From JALZAH01 sp051000755 (lineage in GTDB: Bacteria; Actinomycetota; Acidimicrobiia; Acidimicrobiales; Palsa-688): a stretch of DNA of 23,954 bases. Positions 1-7,023 of this stretch are shown in pieces. A program made the translations under genes and the position numbers. Within the stretch, counting starts at the first letter, position 1. Each line of letters begins with the position of its first letter. Under the pieces are notes generated by a model. It was not told the origin of the DNA and did no database searches. It was given only the letters and a program-made list of their open reading frames with translations. The stretch spans positions 1 through 23,954 of the forward strand of contig JBPCNZ010000162.1 of NCBI GenBank assembly GCA_051000755.1, read 5' to 3'.

Positions 1-2
1 AC

Positions 3-719
3 GACGATCCGTTCGGGTTGCTCCCCCTCGTGGGCCGGGACGGGGGGGAGACCCCCACCGCCCTCTGGGCCCGGCGCCGCTCGCCCACCGCCCTCGCGGC
101 GCCGGCTGAGCAACGTGGGGCCGATCCTGGCATCCGGGCCCGCGATGCCTGGGCCCGGACGGTCGGACCGCTCCCGACCCTCCCGGCCCTCCCTCGGCAC
201 CCCGGGCGCCTGGCCGTGCTCGGTGCCGATCCCCCGGCCGGCTCCGACGTCGACGTGGCCCGTCTCCGGGCCCTGGCCGCCGACGCCGCCCTCCGGGCCC
301 TCGACTTGATCCGGGGTGCTCGCCAGACAGGCCTGGAGCTGACCCACGACCAGGACCTGGCCCGCCGGGCCGCCATCGCCCTCGGCGACAGCGACGAGTT
401 GCGGGCCATGGCCCGCCACGCCGGCATCACCCCTCGCCATCTGCTGCACTGGGCTCTGGCCTGGCGCGACAGCGGCCCGGGCGGCCTGGCCGCCGTCACC
501 GAGACATGGGACCCCGAACCCGAGGCCATGGAACCGGGCCGGGCCCTGCTCGGGCCGGGAGCGACCGCCCGCCACAACCGGGTCACGGTTGACGCCCGTC
601 AGGTCCGCTTGGGCACCGACCGGCGCTGGTACCCGTTCCGCAAGGACCGCTCCGGTTGGTATCCCGATGGTCCGCCGTACGACGTGGAACCGGACGACCT
701 CGACCCCGGAGCGGGTTGA
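3..719 (+). CDS. SWIM zinc-finger family protein, C-terminal part (start outside window)
   Basis: The frame is open to the left edge, so the gene begins upstream and only about 238 residues are visible. Two stretches recall C-terminal regions of actinobacterial SWIM zinc-finger proteins: a DPFGLLPLVGRD segment at the start (compare DPFxxLxWRGR) and a tail of the form VRLGTDRRWYPFRKDRSGWY followed by PDGPPYDVEPDD. The SWIM CxCx(n)CxH motif itself is not in the visible part and would lie upstream. The middle is alanine- and arginine-rich helix. Such proteins often sit beside SNF2-type helicases, but none is visible here. The family assignment is from remembered motif patterns. Confidence 0.6.
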   Translation, partial: DDPFGLLPLVGRDGGETPTALWARRRSPTALAAPAEQRGADPGIRARDAWARTVGPLPTLPALPRHPGRLAVLGADPPAGSDVDVARLRALAADAALRALDLIRGARQTGLELTHDQDLARRAAIALGDSDELRAMARHAGITPRHLLHWALAWRDSGPGGLAAVTETWDPEPEAMEPGRALLGPGATARHNRVTVDARQVRLGTDRRWYPFRKDRSGWYPDGPPYDVEPDDLDPGAG

Positions 720-777
720 GCGGGAGCGGGCCTGGCGGTCCAAATCTCATTTCCGGTCACGATCGGCGTGGGCCAGG

Positions 778-1698
778 ATGGCGGCCGTGACCAAGCGGGG
801 ATGGTGGCTGTTCGGAGCCATGAGCATCATCTGGGGCATCCCCTACCTGCTCATCAAGGTAGCGATCCGCGACTTCAGCCCCGCCGCCCTGATCCTGTCC
901 AGAACCGGGATCGGGGCGCTCCTGCTGGTGCCGGTCGCCCTGGCCGGTGGCCACCTTCGCCCCGTGATGCGACGCTGGAAGCTGGTCGTCGCCTACACGG
1001 TGGTGGAAGTCGCCATCCCCTGGGTGTTGTTGCCCCAGGCCGAGCACCGGTTGAGCAGCTCGCTTTCGGGGCTGCTGGTCGCCGCCGTTCCCCTGATGGG
1101 TGCCGTGCTCGGCCTGAGTGTGAAGGGCCGCCACCGCCTCACTCCCGTCCAGGTCACGGGCCTGGTCGTCGGTCTCGGCGGGGTGGTCCTCCTGGCCGGC
1201 CTCGACGTGTCCGGAGCGGCATGGTCGTCGGTGGCGGAGGTGGCGGTCGTCGTCGTCGGGTACGCCGCCGGTCCCCTGATCCTGTCGCGCTGGCTGAGCG
1301 ATCTCCCCACTCTCGGGGTGGTCGCCGCGTCCCTCGGCCTGTGCGCCCTCGGCTACCTGCCAGTGGGCCTCGCCCAGATGCCGTCGCACGTTCCGCCCAT
1401 TCGGGTCCTGGCCGCCGTGGCCGTCCTGGGCGTGGTGTGCACGGCGCTGGCGTTCCTGTTGTTCTTCCGCCTGATCGGCGAGGTCGGCCCGGTACGGGCG
1501 ACGGTCATCACCTATGTGAACCCGGTGGTCGCCGTGGCCCTCGGCGTCCTGTTCCTCAACGAACACGCTGGCGCCTCCACCGCGGCCGGCGCCGCTCTCA
1601 TCCTGGCCGGGTCGCTCCTGGCCAACGGTCGCTACCCGCGCCGCCGCCGGGCGGTGGTGGCTGCCAACCCGGCGGAGCTCCCTGTCGCTCCGCCCTGA
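778..1698 (+). CDS. EamA/DMT-family transporter
   Basis: A 306-residue integral membrane protein with about ten hydrophobic segments arranged as two EamA repeats (roughly residues 8-135 and 145-285). The first repeat opens with WGIPYLLIKVAI, and the second ends with a TYVNPVVAVALGVLFLNE motif, the usual C-terminal signature of the drug/metabolite transporter superfamily. Such proteins export amino acids or metabolites across the inner membrane; the substrate here cannot be told. The frame is open further upstream, but the ATG at 778 gives the correct short N-terminus before the first helix. The Shine-Dalgarno sequence is weak. The stop codon lies inside a degenerate tandem repeat. Confidence 0.88.
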   Translation: MAAVTKRGWWLFGAMSIIWGIPYLLIKVAIRDFSPAALILSRTGIGALLLVPVALAGGHLRPVMRRWKLVVAYTVVEVAIPWVLLPQAEHRLSSSLSGLLVAAVPLMGAVLGLSVKGRHRLTPVQVTGLVVGLGGVVLLAGLDVSGAAWSSVAEVAVVVVGYAAGPLILSRWLSDLPTLGVVAASLGLCALGYLPVGLAQMPSHVPPIRVLAAVAVLGVVCTALAFLLFFRLIGEVGPVRATVITYVNPVVAVALGVLFLNEHAGASTAAGAALILAGSLLANGRYPRRRRAVVAANPAELPVAPP

Positions 1699-1784
1699 GA
1701 ACCTTCCCCGCCCTGAGAACCCTCCTCGCCCGTGAGAACCCTCCCCGCCGGGAAAGCCCGCTCCGTCGTGAGAGCCCGCCTCAC
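1693..1784 (+). repeat. Degenerate ~18-19 bp tandem repeat over the transporter stop codon
   Basis: Units beginning at about 1693, 1711 and 1729 share CCCTGAGAACC(C/T)TCC(C/T)CG. Two more diverged copies follow to about 1784 (GGGAAAGCCCG and GTGAGAGCCCG). The TGA of the upstream transporter falls in the first unit. No protein or RNA function is apparent. Confidence 0.55.
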
Positions 1785-1798
1785 GCCGGCCGCCCGAG

Positions 1799-2080
1799 TC
1801 AGGGTACGACGATCACCGGATGCCCGGCGTGGCGGACCAGGCGACGAGGTACCGAGCCGAGGAGGTGACGGGCGGAGTCCGAGGAACGCCCGACAACGAT
1901 GGCGTCAGCCCGAACGTCGTCCGCCACCCGCGCCAGCTCGGTGGCGGGATCGCCCGGGAACGTGGCGATGCGCCAGCCCGAGCAGGTTCTCGTTGAGGGC
2001 CTTCGCCGTCTCCTCGGAAAGCTCGAAGAATTCCTGGAACGAGTCGGGTGTGAGGATGACGCCGCATACGGCGGGCGACG
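1799..2080 (-). pseudogene. Universal stress protein (UspA family) remnant, frameshifted
   Basis: On the minus strand the last ~55 codons read as a clear UspA C-terminus: ELARVADDVRADAIVVGRSS, then HLLGSVPRRL, then VRHAGHPVIVVP and TGA at 1799-1801. This matches the G-2x-G-9x-G(S/T)V nucleotide-binding pattern and VxVVP ending of the family. Immediately upstream, in a different frame, GVILTPDSFQEFFELSEE and TAKALNEN read as the preceding helix of the same domain. The frame changes near 1975-1990. The N-terminal half with the first beta strand is missing; the remnant abuts the stop codon of the membrane protein at 2081. Deletion plus frameshift make this a dead copy unless the indel is an assembly error. 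Confidence 0.7.
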
Positions 2081-3079
2081 TCAGCGCGAGAACCGACGAA
2101 GCAAACCTCGACGCCGGGCGCCGTCTACCGGGACACCCTCCTCGGGTACTCCGTCGGCCGGGATGCCGGCGGCCGGGATACCGTCGCCACCTTGCCCGCG
2201 AGCCCGCTCGCCCTCGGGCTCCAGGTGCGCCCCATTGCCGACCCCGGTGGGTGTGGCCCCCGAGCCCCGGTCCCGCCCGAGCCCCGGCTCCCGCCCCACA
2301 ACAGGGCCTCGGTCCCGCCCAACCACCGGCTCCCGCCCGGCAACGGGGCCCCGATCACGCCCAACCGCCCCGTCTTCAACGACCCGGTCCCGCCCAACCA
2401 CCGGCTCCCGCCCGGCAACGGGGCCCGGGTCGCGGCCGGAAACGGGCTCGCTGCCCGGCGTCATGGTCTCACGCCGCGCAGGTTCTACGGGATGGCGATC
2501 GCCGACGTAGGGCTCCCGGCCCACCGCACCCTCGCGCCGAGCGACGGCGTCGATCGGCTCGCGCCCTTCGACGGCGATTTCCCGATCTCGGGCCAGGGAC
2601 TTGAGGGCCATGCCGCCCAGCATGGCCAGGATGACGCCGACACCCAGGTTGTAGCCCACCTGGTGGACAAAGTTGTCCATGGCGGTGGCGGCCGGGGTGA
2701 ACACCGGCCCCGTCCCGAACGTCGGCCACAGCGCCGGCCCGACGACGAACCACGCCCCGCAGGCCGCCACCACCAGGCCGGCGAACCCCACCGGTCCCCG
2801 GGTGACGGCTCGGGCGCGGGCCAGGATGATCAGTCCGAAGAGGACGGCCACGACGCCGGGAGCCAGATACAGGACGCCGTGCAGGGAGGACCACTGCCAG
2901 GCGCTCTGGCCATGGCTGCGATAGCCGAAGAGGGGCCCGACAAAGGGCACGATCGCCCCCCAGGCTCCGTCGAGCACCGTCAGGAGGCCGATGAGGGCTA
3001 GTCCGCGGGGACGGTTCACAAACACGGTCCGAGTCCCGGTGGTCGCCCCCCTACGGCGTGATTCGACGTCATGCCTCAT
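2081..3079 (-). CDS. Four-helix membrane protein with repetitive charged C-terminal tail
   Basis: A 332-residue protein. Hydrophobic segments lie near residues 27-53, 68-90, 97-120 and 150-168, including WSSLHGVLYLAPGVVAVLF and AACGAWFVVGPALWPTF. From about residue 190 onward it changes to a soluble low-complexity tail built of units like GREPVVGRDRG, ending in RRRGLLRRFSR. I do not recognise a characterised family for the membrane part. The ATG at 3079 is supported by an AAGGA Shine-Dalgarno about 8 bases upstream. A GTTT-N15-GGGAAT promoter-like site lies 55-80 bases upstream. It is transcribed divergently from the DUF6131 gene, and a UspA remnant follows it, which fits a stress-response setting (inference). 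Confidence 0.75.
   Translation of the reverse strand: MRHDVESRRRGATTGTRTVFVNRPRGLALIGLLTVLDGAWGAIVPFVGPLFGYRSHGQSAWQWSSLHGVLYLAPGVVAVLFGLIILARARAVTRGPVGFAGLVVAACGAWFVVGPALWPTFGTGPVFTPAATAMDNFVHQVGYNLGVGVILAMLGGMALKSLARDREIAVEGREPIDAVARREGAVGREPYVGDRHPVEPARRETMTPGSEPVSGRDPGPVAGREPVVGRDRVVEDGAVGRDRGPVAGREPVVGRDRGPVVGREPGLGRDRGSGATPTGVGNGAHLEPEGERARGQGGDGIPAAGIPADGVPEEGVPVDGARRRGLLRRFSR
2310..2428 (-). repeat. ~43-bp direct repeats encoding the GREPVVGRDR tail
   Basis: Two almost identical copies of about 43 bases lie near 2310-2352 and 2386-2428. Both contain CGGTCCCGCCCAACCACCGG followed by CTCCCGCCCGGCAACGGGGC. Shorter diverged units lie from about 2268 and between the copies. In the minus-strand protein they encode (G)REPVVGRDR units. 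They are in-frame coding repeats, so copy number can change without breaking the gene. Confidence 0.7.
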
Positions 3080-3132
3080 AACAGATTCCTTCTTTCCCCC
3101 GAAGGTGTCGCACCAACGGGCGCCAGAAGGCT

Positions 3133-3157
3133 ATTCCCCGGCAAAGGGTATCCAAAC
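3133..3157 (-). promoter_or_regulatory. Possible stress-sigma (SigF/SigB-type) promoter for the gene at 2081-3079
   Basis: Read on the minus strand, GTTT (3157-3154) is followed by 15 bases and GGGAAT (3138-3133). This resembles the actinobacterial SigF/SigB consensus GTTT-N15..17-GGGTAT with one mismatch in the -10. It would give a leader of about 45 bases before the ATG at 3079. The call rests on pattern match and on the matching site facing the other way at 3279-3304. Confidence 0.4.
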
Positions 3158-3278
3158 CGTTCGTCGGGGGGCCAACCATTTTGGCCAGAGAAACCCGCAC
3201 GTACTGACGGTGTTTCTCCGAGGACGGGTGTTTTCGTCCTATTTGCAACGTGACGGCGCGTGATGGTTTCCATTTTTT

Positions 3279-3304
3279 GTTTCTTGGTTGCCAGCGCCGG
3301 GAAT
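3279..3304 (+). promoter_or_regulatory. Possible stress-sigma (SigF/SigB-type) promoter for the DUF6131 gene
   Basis: GTTT (3279-3282), 16 bases, then GGGAAT (3299-3304). The -10 hexamer is identical to that of the divergent site at 3133-3157, and the predicted leader (about 42 bases) is similar. It resembles the SigF/SigB-family consensus. Confidence 0.4.
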
Positions 3305-3352
3305 AGGGCCACGAGTCGAGTGACCGACACTCGAAGTGCAGGGGGTTTTTGC

Positions 3353-3508
3353 ATGATTGTCCTGGGAATTGTCTTACTCATCGTCGGCTTCCTGACGAAG
3401 ATCGCGATCGTCTGGGCCATCGGGATTCTTCTCGTTGTCGTCGGCGCCATCCTGGAACTGCTGGGAGCCACCGGGCGCGCCGTTCGCGGGAGGCGCCACT
3501 ATTATTGA
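3353..3508 (+). CDS. DUF6131 family small membrane protein
   Basis: A 51-residue protein: MIVLGIVLLIVGFL, a short KIAIVWAIG turn, a second hydrophobic stretch LLVVVGAILELLG, then TGRAVRGRRHYY. Two short membrane helices and the basic-aromatic RxxYY-type end match the DUF6131 pattern common in actinobacteria. No molecular function is established for this family. The ATG at 3353 is preceded by an AGGGGG Shine-Dalgarno about 8 bases away; the longer open frame upstream is not needed. A strong hairpin follows at 3561. Confidence 0.85.
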   Translation: MIVLGIVLLIVGFLTKIAIVWAIGILLVVVGAILELLGATGRAVRGRRHYY

Positions 3509-3560
3509 CGCTGGTGCAGCGCGGCCTGATGAGGTCGTTTCCCGATAAGACGGTCGATGT

Positions 3561-3590
3561 CGAGGCTGGGACCTCCCGGTCCCAGCCTCG
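3561..3590 (+). terminator. Strong hairpin terminator after the DUF6131 gene
   Basis: A perfect 13-bp stem: CGAGGCTGGGACC (3561-3573) pairs with 3578-3590 across a TCCC loop. No long U-tract follows, as is common in high-GC actinobacteria. It sits 52 bases after the DUF6131 stop and before the promoter of the next operon. Confidence 0.75.
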
Positions 3591-3618
3591 AGCGTTCTGC
3601 AGACCTGTTCCCAGAAGC

Positions 3619-3647
3619 TTGTCGCCTCGGCCCGGCTTCACTAGGTT
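3619..3647 (+). promoter_or_regulatory. Possible housekeeping promoter of the mau-like operon
   Basis: TTGTCG (3619-3624), a 17-base spacer, then TAGGTT (3642-3647). This fits a SigA-type -35/-10 pair (TTGnnn / TAnnnT). Transcription would begin near 3654, leaving a leader of about 47 bases before the TTG start at 3701. It lies between the terminator hairpin and the operon. Confidence 0.4.
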
Positions 3648-3700
3648 GGTCTTGTCCAGGCGCCCAAGGGGGCCATGCAGCCGGTGAGAAAGTTGGACCG

Positions 3701-4468
3701 TTGACGGGGGTAGTGGTCGCCGAGGCAGTGCTGCTGATCGTGGTCGGGTTCTTTGCCGTCGGCCTCCTCCACAGCTACGCCGGCTTGCTCCGCCGGGTCC
3801 AGGGCCTCGAACGCGGCGTCCCGGCCGCCAATCCGACCCTGCCTCCGCGCCTGCCGGCGCCTTCGGGGGCCGAACGGGTCGCGGCGGACATCGCCGGCGA
3901 GTCTCTCCATGGCGAGACCGTGACCCTGGCTGTCACAGGAGTCGAGCACACAACGCTGCTGGCCTTCCTGTCGAGCGGATGCACAACCTGTGCCGGCTTC
4001 TGGGCCCAGATGCCGCACGCCGCCGCCTCGACCGAGGGCAGGCACTCCCGCCTGGTGGTGGTCACCCAGGGCCCCGACCATGAGAGCCCCTCGGCCCTGG
4101 CGACGCTCGCCTCCCCCGGCGTGGTCAACACGGTCATGTCAAGCCGCTGCTGGGAGGACTATGCCGTCCCCGGCTCGCCGTACTTCGTCTTCGTTGATGG
4201 TCCCTCCGGCATGATCCGGGGTGAGGGCACCGCCCTCGGCTGGGACGAGGTGTTCAGCTTGATGGCGTTGGCCGAAGGGGACGCCATGCCCGTCGGCGGA
4301 GGCGCTCTGGCTGCAGGAGCGGGCCGCCACCGCAAGCCCGCCAGTGACGCGGCGCGGGAAGCGGCCGTGGACCTGGAGCTGCTGCGGGCCGGCATCAGGC
4401 CCGGAGACCCAACGCTGTACCCGACCCGCCCCGGACCCGAGCCGGCGGGCGACCGGCAGGGATCGTGA
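3701..4468 (+). CDS. MauD-like membrane-anchored thioredoxin-fold protein
   Basis: About 255 residues. An N-terminal membrane helix (residues 3-25) is followed by a short coiled segment SYAGLLRRVQGLERG and then a thioredoxin fold: LLAFLSSGCTTCAGFW holds a CxxC pair at about C94/C97, and VPGSPYFVFVDG carries the cis-proline loop. The layout matches MauD/TlpA-type thiol-disulfide proteins facing the outside of the membrane; MauD is needed for disulfide formation in the methylamine dehydrogenase light chain. The start is probably TTG at 3701 (GAGAAAG about 8 bases upstream); other starts are possible. Its stop overlaps the GTG of the next gene (GTGA), and the third gene encodes the likely client protein. 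A charged, proline-rich C-terminal tail has no known role. Confidence 0.75.
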   Translation: MTGVVVAEAVLLIVVGFFAVGLLHSYAGLLRRVQGLERGVPAANPTLPPRLPAPSGAERVAADIAGESLHGETVTLAVTGVEHTTLLAFLSSGCTTCAGFWAQMPHAAASTEGRHSRLVVVTQGPDHESPSALATLASPGVVNTVMSSRCWEDYAVPGSPYFVFVDGPSGMIRGEGTALGWDEVFSLMALAEGDAMPVGGGALAAGAGRHRKPASDAAREAAVDLELLRAGIRPGDPTLYPTRPGPEPAGDRQGS

Positions 4469-5013
4469 CGACCGCAGGATCCATCTCGGGTTACGGGATC
4501 ACCGCCGCCTTGCCCCCGGCATGGGAAGGCCGGATCAGCAAGCTGGCGCCGGTAGCACCTGTCGCCGCGGCCGTCCAGGCGGCCCAGGCGGACCGGGCCC
4601 AGATCGCAGCCGCCCTCCCCGGGGCACCTGCGGCAGGGGCGGTGGAGACCACGATGCCCTTCCTGCATCTGGCCAACTTCCCGCTTCCGCCGAGACGGGG
4701 GGCGTTCGGCACCGGCGCCGTGGAGCTCATGTCCGGCCCGGACACGCTGATCGTCCTCTTCGAGTACTCGGCGGACAGCGTCGGCACGGCCCTGTTCGCC
4801 CCGTCACGGATGCCGCGGGTGCTCCACCCCGGGGCGTTCAACCCGCACGCCCTACAGCGGATCCTTCCGGGACAGGGTGGCTATCAGGCGTTCTTCACCG
4901 AGTCGGGACGGGCCTTCTCCCTGTACGTGGTGCTGGGCTCGCTGGTCCAGGCCGTGACAACACTGCCCACGGTAAATCAGGTGCTCGCCGGTCTTCGGAT
5001 CGACCCGGCGTAA
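4465..5013 (+). CDS. Conserved-looking protein of unknown function in the mau-like operon
   Basis: 182 residues from a GTG start that overlaps the previous stop by four bases (GTGA), implying translational coupling. I do not recognise a family. The first ~60 residues are alanine-rich. The rest looks folded, with segments GPDTLIVLFEYSADSVG, MPRVLHPGAFNPHALQRILP and AFSLYVVLGSLVQAVTTLP. There is no clear signal peptide or membrane helix and no cysteine, so it is probably cytoplasmic. Its place between the MauD-like thioredoxin and the MauA-like substrate suggests a role in that module (inference only). Confidence 0.7.
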   Translation: MTTAGSISGYGITAALPPAWEGRISKLAPVAPVAAAVQAAQADRAQIAAALPGAPAAGAVETTMPFLHLANFPLPPRRGAFGTGAVELMSGPDTLIVLFEYSADSVGTALFAPSRMPRVLHPGAFNPHALQRILPGQGGYQAFFTESGRAFSLYVVLGSLVQAVTTLPTVNQVLAGLRIDPA

Positions 5014-5022
5014 GGAGACGGT

Positions 5023-7023
5023 GTGGACACCCCAAACGGGCTCTCGACCCTCCCCGAGCGGGCCGTGCGCAGAGCAGCCCAAACGCTCGGCACGACCCGC
5101 TGGAGCCGTCGGCGCTTCTTGACCCGCAGCGTCGTGGTGGGCTCGGCGTTGGCCGTGAGCCCCTGGGACTTCGCCGTCCATCCCGCCAGTGCCTATGCCG
5201 CCGTCTGCGGCTCCGACGCCTCGTGCGCGGCGGGCTACAGCGTGTTCTGCTGCACGGTCAACAACGGCGCCAACCTATGCCCGCCGGGATCGTTTGCGGG
5301 AGGGTGGTGGAAGGCGGATGCATCTGGCTTCTGCTGCGGTGGTCCCCGCTACTACGTGGACTGCAACGCGGTGTGCGGGAGCGGCTGGAGGTGCGGATGC
5401 GAGACGAGCTCCGCCACCTGCGACAACCGGCTGACCGCATGCAACCAGTTCCGCTACGGCCAGTGCAATCAGCAGATCTCGTGCTACGGCCCGGTCGTAT
5501 GCCGCCTGGTCACCTGTACCCCGCCGTGGGAGTACGACCCGTCGTGCTCCACGTCGTCGGCGACCGATGACAACACGGTGAGCCACACCGCGCCTTGCCT
5601 CCCTGGTTACTGCCCTTCTCCCATCATCATGCGCTACTACGACCTGGGCGGCCCCGGCAGCTACCTCGGGCCGCAAGAGGGCCCTGAGGGCCCGGCGCCG
5701 GCAGGAGGCGGGACCTGGGTGCCGTTCGCGGGCGGGGCCATCTTCGACGTCAGCCCCCAAGGTTTGTGGGTCGTTCACGGCGCCATCTATGCCAAGTACC
5801 AGCAGCAGGGGGGCTCACCCGGGCTGCTCGGCTACCCGATCACTGACGAGAACGGAACCGCCGACAGAATCGGGCGCTACAACCACTTCGCCAAGGCCGT
5901 CAACGGCCAGATCGTCGGCTACGGCTCGATCTACTGGACCCCCCAGACCGGCGCATGGTCGATCCACGGCTACATCCGGGACCACTGGGCGGCCCTGGGC
6001 TGGGAGACCAGTCCCGTCGGCTACCCCATCACCGACGAAAACGGAACCCCTGACGGCCAGGGGCGTTACAACCACTTCAGCGCCGACGGTTCCATCTACT
6101 GGACCCCCCAGACCGGCGCATGGTCGGTCCACGGCGCCATCCGGGCCCACTGGACGGCCCTAGGCTGGGAGGCCAGCCCCGTCGGCTACCCCATCACCGA
6201 CGAAAACGGGACCCCTGACGGCCAGGGGCGATACAACCACTTCGCCAAGGTGGTCAACGGCCAGGTCACCGACCACGGTTCCATCTACTGGACCCCTCAG
6301 ACCGGGGCATGGTCGGTCCACGGCACCATCCGGGATCACTGGCAGGCCCTGGGCTGGGAGGCCGGCCTCCTCGGCTACCCCATCACCGACGAAAACGAGA
6401 CTCCTGACGGCCAAGGGCAGTACAACCACTTCGCCAAGCTGGTCAACGGCCAGATCGTCGGCTATGGCTCCATATATGCCACACCGAAAACCGGCGCTTG
6501 GTCGGTGCACGGCAACATCCGGGACCACTGGCAGGCCCTGGGATGGGAGGCCGGCCCCCTCGGCTACCCCACCACCGATGAGACAGGAACGCCGGACGGG
6601 CAGGGGCGCTACAACCAGTTCGTCAAGCTGGTCAACGATCAGGTCAGCGACCACGGCTCCATCTACTGGACCCCTGGGACCGGCGCCTGGTCCACCTACG
6701 GCGTGATCGGAACACGTTGGCAGTCGCTCGGGTCGGAGACCAGCCCCCTCGGCTACCCGACCTCGGACCCGGGAGCCTCCACCACCAGAGGGCTTGCCTA
6801 CACCGTCCAACGGTTCCAGCAGGGTGCCATCTACGACAGCACCGTGGGGTCCGCCTGCGCCATCTACGGACCGATCTTCGCCACCTATAGCGCCGACGGC
6901 GGCCCGGCGGGCCCGCTCGGTCTGCCAACCACGAGCGTGACGACCGCCCAGAACGGCGATCAGACGGCGACGTTCCAGAACGGGACGTTGACCTACCACG
7001 CCAGCACCGGCCAGGTCGGTTAG
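5023..7023 (+). CDS. Tat-exported MauA-like (methylamine dehydrogenase light chain-like) protein with LGFP repeats
   Basis: 666 residues from GTG 5023 with AAGGAG just upstream. Residues 27-60 form a twin-arginine signal (WSRRRFLTRSVVVGSALAVS, likely cleavage after ASAYAA). Residues 62-175 hold 18 cysteines in a pattern resembling MauA: FCC, CPPGSFAGGWW, YVDCNAVCGSGWRCGCE. In MauA, two tryptophans form the TTQ cofactor; here WW at 95-96 could match the first, but the second site appears to be Ala139 before Cys140. From about residue 230 there are seven LGFP-type repeats (LGYPITDEN...), found in actinobacterial cell-envelope proteins and thought to bind the envelope. The product is probably an extracytoplasmic, disulfide-rich envelope protein rather than a working amine dehydrogenase. 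Confidence 0.78.
   Translation: MDTPNGLSTLPERAVRRAAQTLGTTRWSRRRFLTRSVVVGSALAVSPWDFAVHPASAYAAVCGSDASCAAGYSVFCCTVNNGANLCPPGSFAGGWWKADASGFCCGGPRYYVDCNAVCGSGWRCGCETSSATCDNRLTACNQFRYGQCNQQISCYGPVVCRLVTCTPPWEYDPSCSTSSATDDNTVSHTAPCLPGYCPSPIIMRYYDLGGPGSYLGPQEGPEGPAPAGGGTWVPFAGGAIFDVSPQGLWVVHGAIYAKYQQQGGSPGLLGYPITDENGTADRIGRYNHFAKAVNGQIVGYGSIYWTPQTGAWSIHGYIRDHWAALGWETSPVGYPITDENGTPDGQGRYNHFSADGSIYWTPQTGAWSVHGAIRAHWTALGWEASPVGYPITDENGTPDGQGRYNHFAKVVNGQVTDHGSIYWTPQTGAWSVHGTIRDHWQALGWEAGLLGYPITDENETPDGQGQYNHFAKLVNGQIVGYGSIYATPKTGAWSVHGNIRDHWQALGWEAGPLGYPTTDETGTPDGQGRYNQFVKLVNDQVSDHGSIYWTPGTGAWSTYGVIGTRWQSLGSETSPLGYPTSDPGASTTRGLAYTVQRFQQGAIYDSTVGSACAIYGPIFATYSADGGPAGPLGLPTTSVTTAQNGDQTATFQNGTLTYHASTGQVG
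5830..6770 (+). repeat. 189-bp tandem coding repeats (LGFP units)
   Basis: The LGYP codons recur near 5828, 6017, 6182, 6371, 6560 and 6749. Spacing is 189 bp (63 codons) except one 165-bp unit that lacks eight codons corresponding to AKVVNGQV. Units are close to identical over long stretches at DNA level (for example TGGACCCCCCAGACCGGCGC), which suggests recent duplication or gene conversion. Confidence 0.8.

Noticed and set aside
757..1566. Long minus-strand and second plus-strand open frames over the DMT transporter (also 768-1868 plus)
   Set aside because: They are low-complexity His/Asp/Gly- or Arg/Pro-rich shadows of the transporter, caused by high GC at the third codon position.
2268..2430. 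Possible CRISPR-like or intergenic repeat array
   Set aside because: Repeats lie within an open frame, have no unique spacers of fixed size, and encode a repeated peptide.
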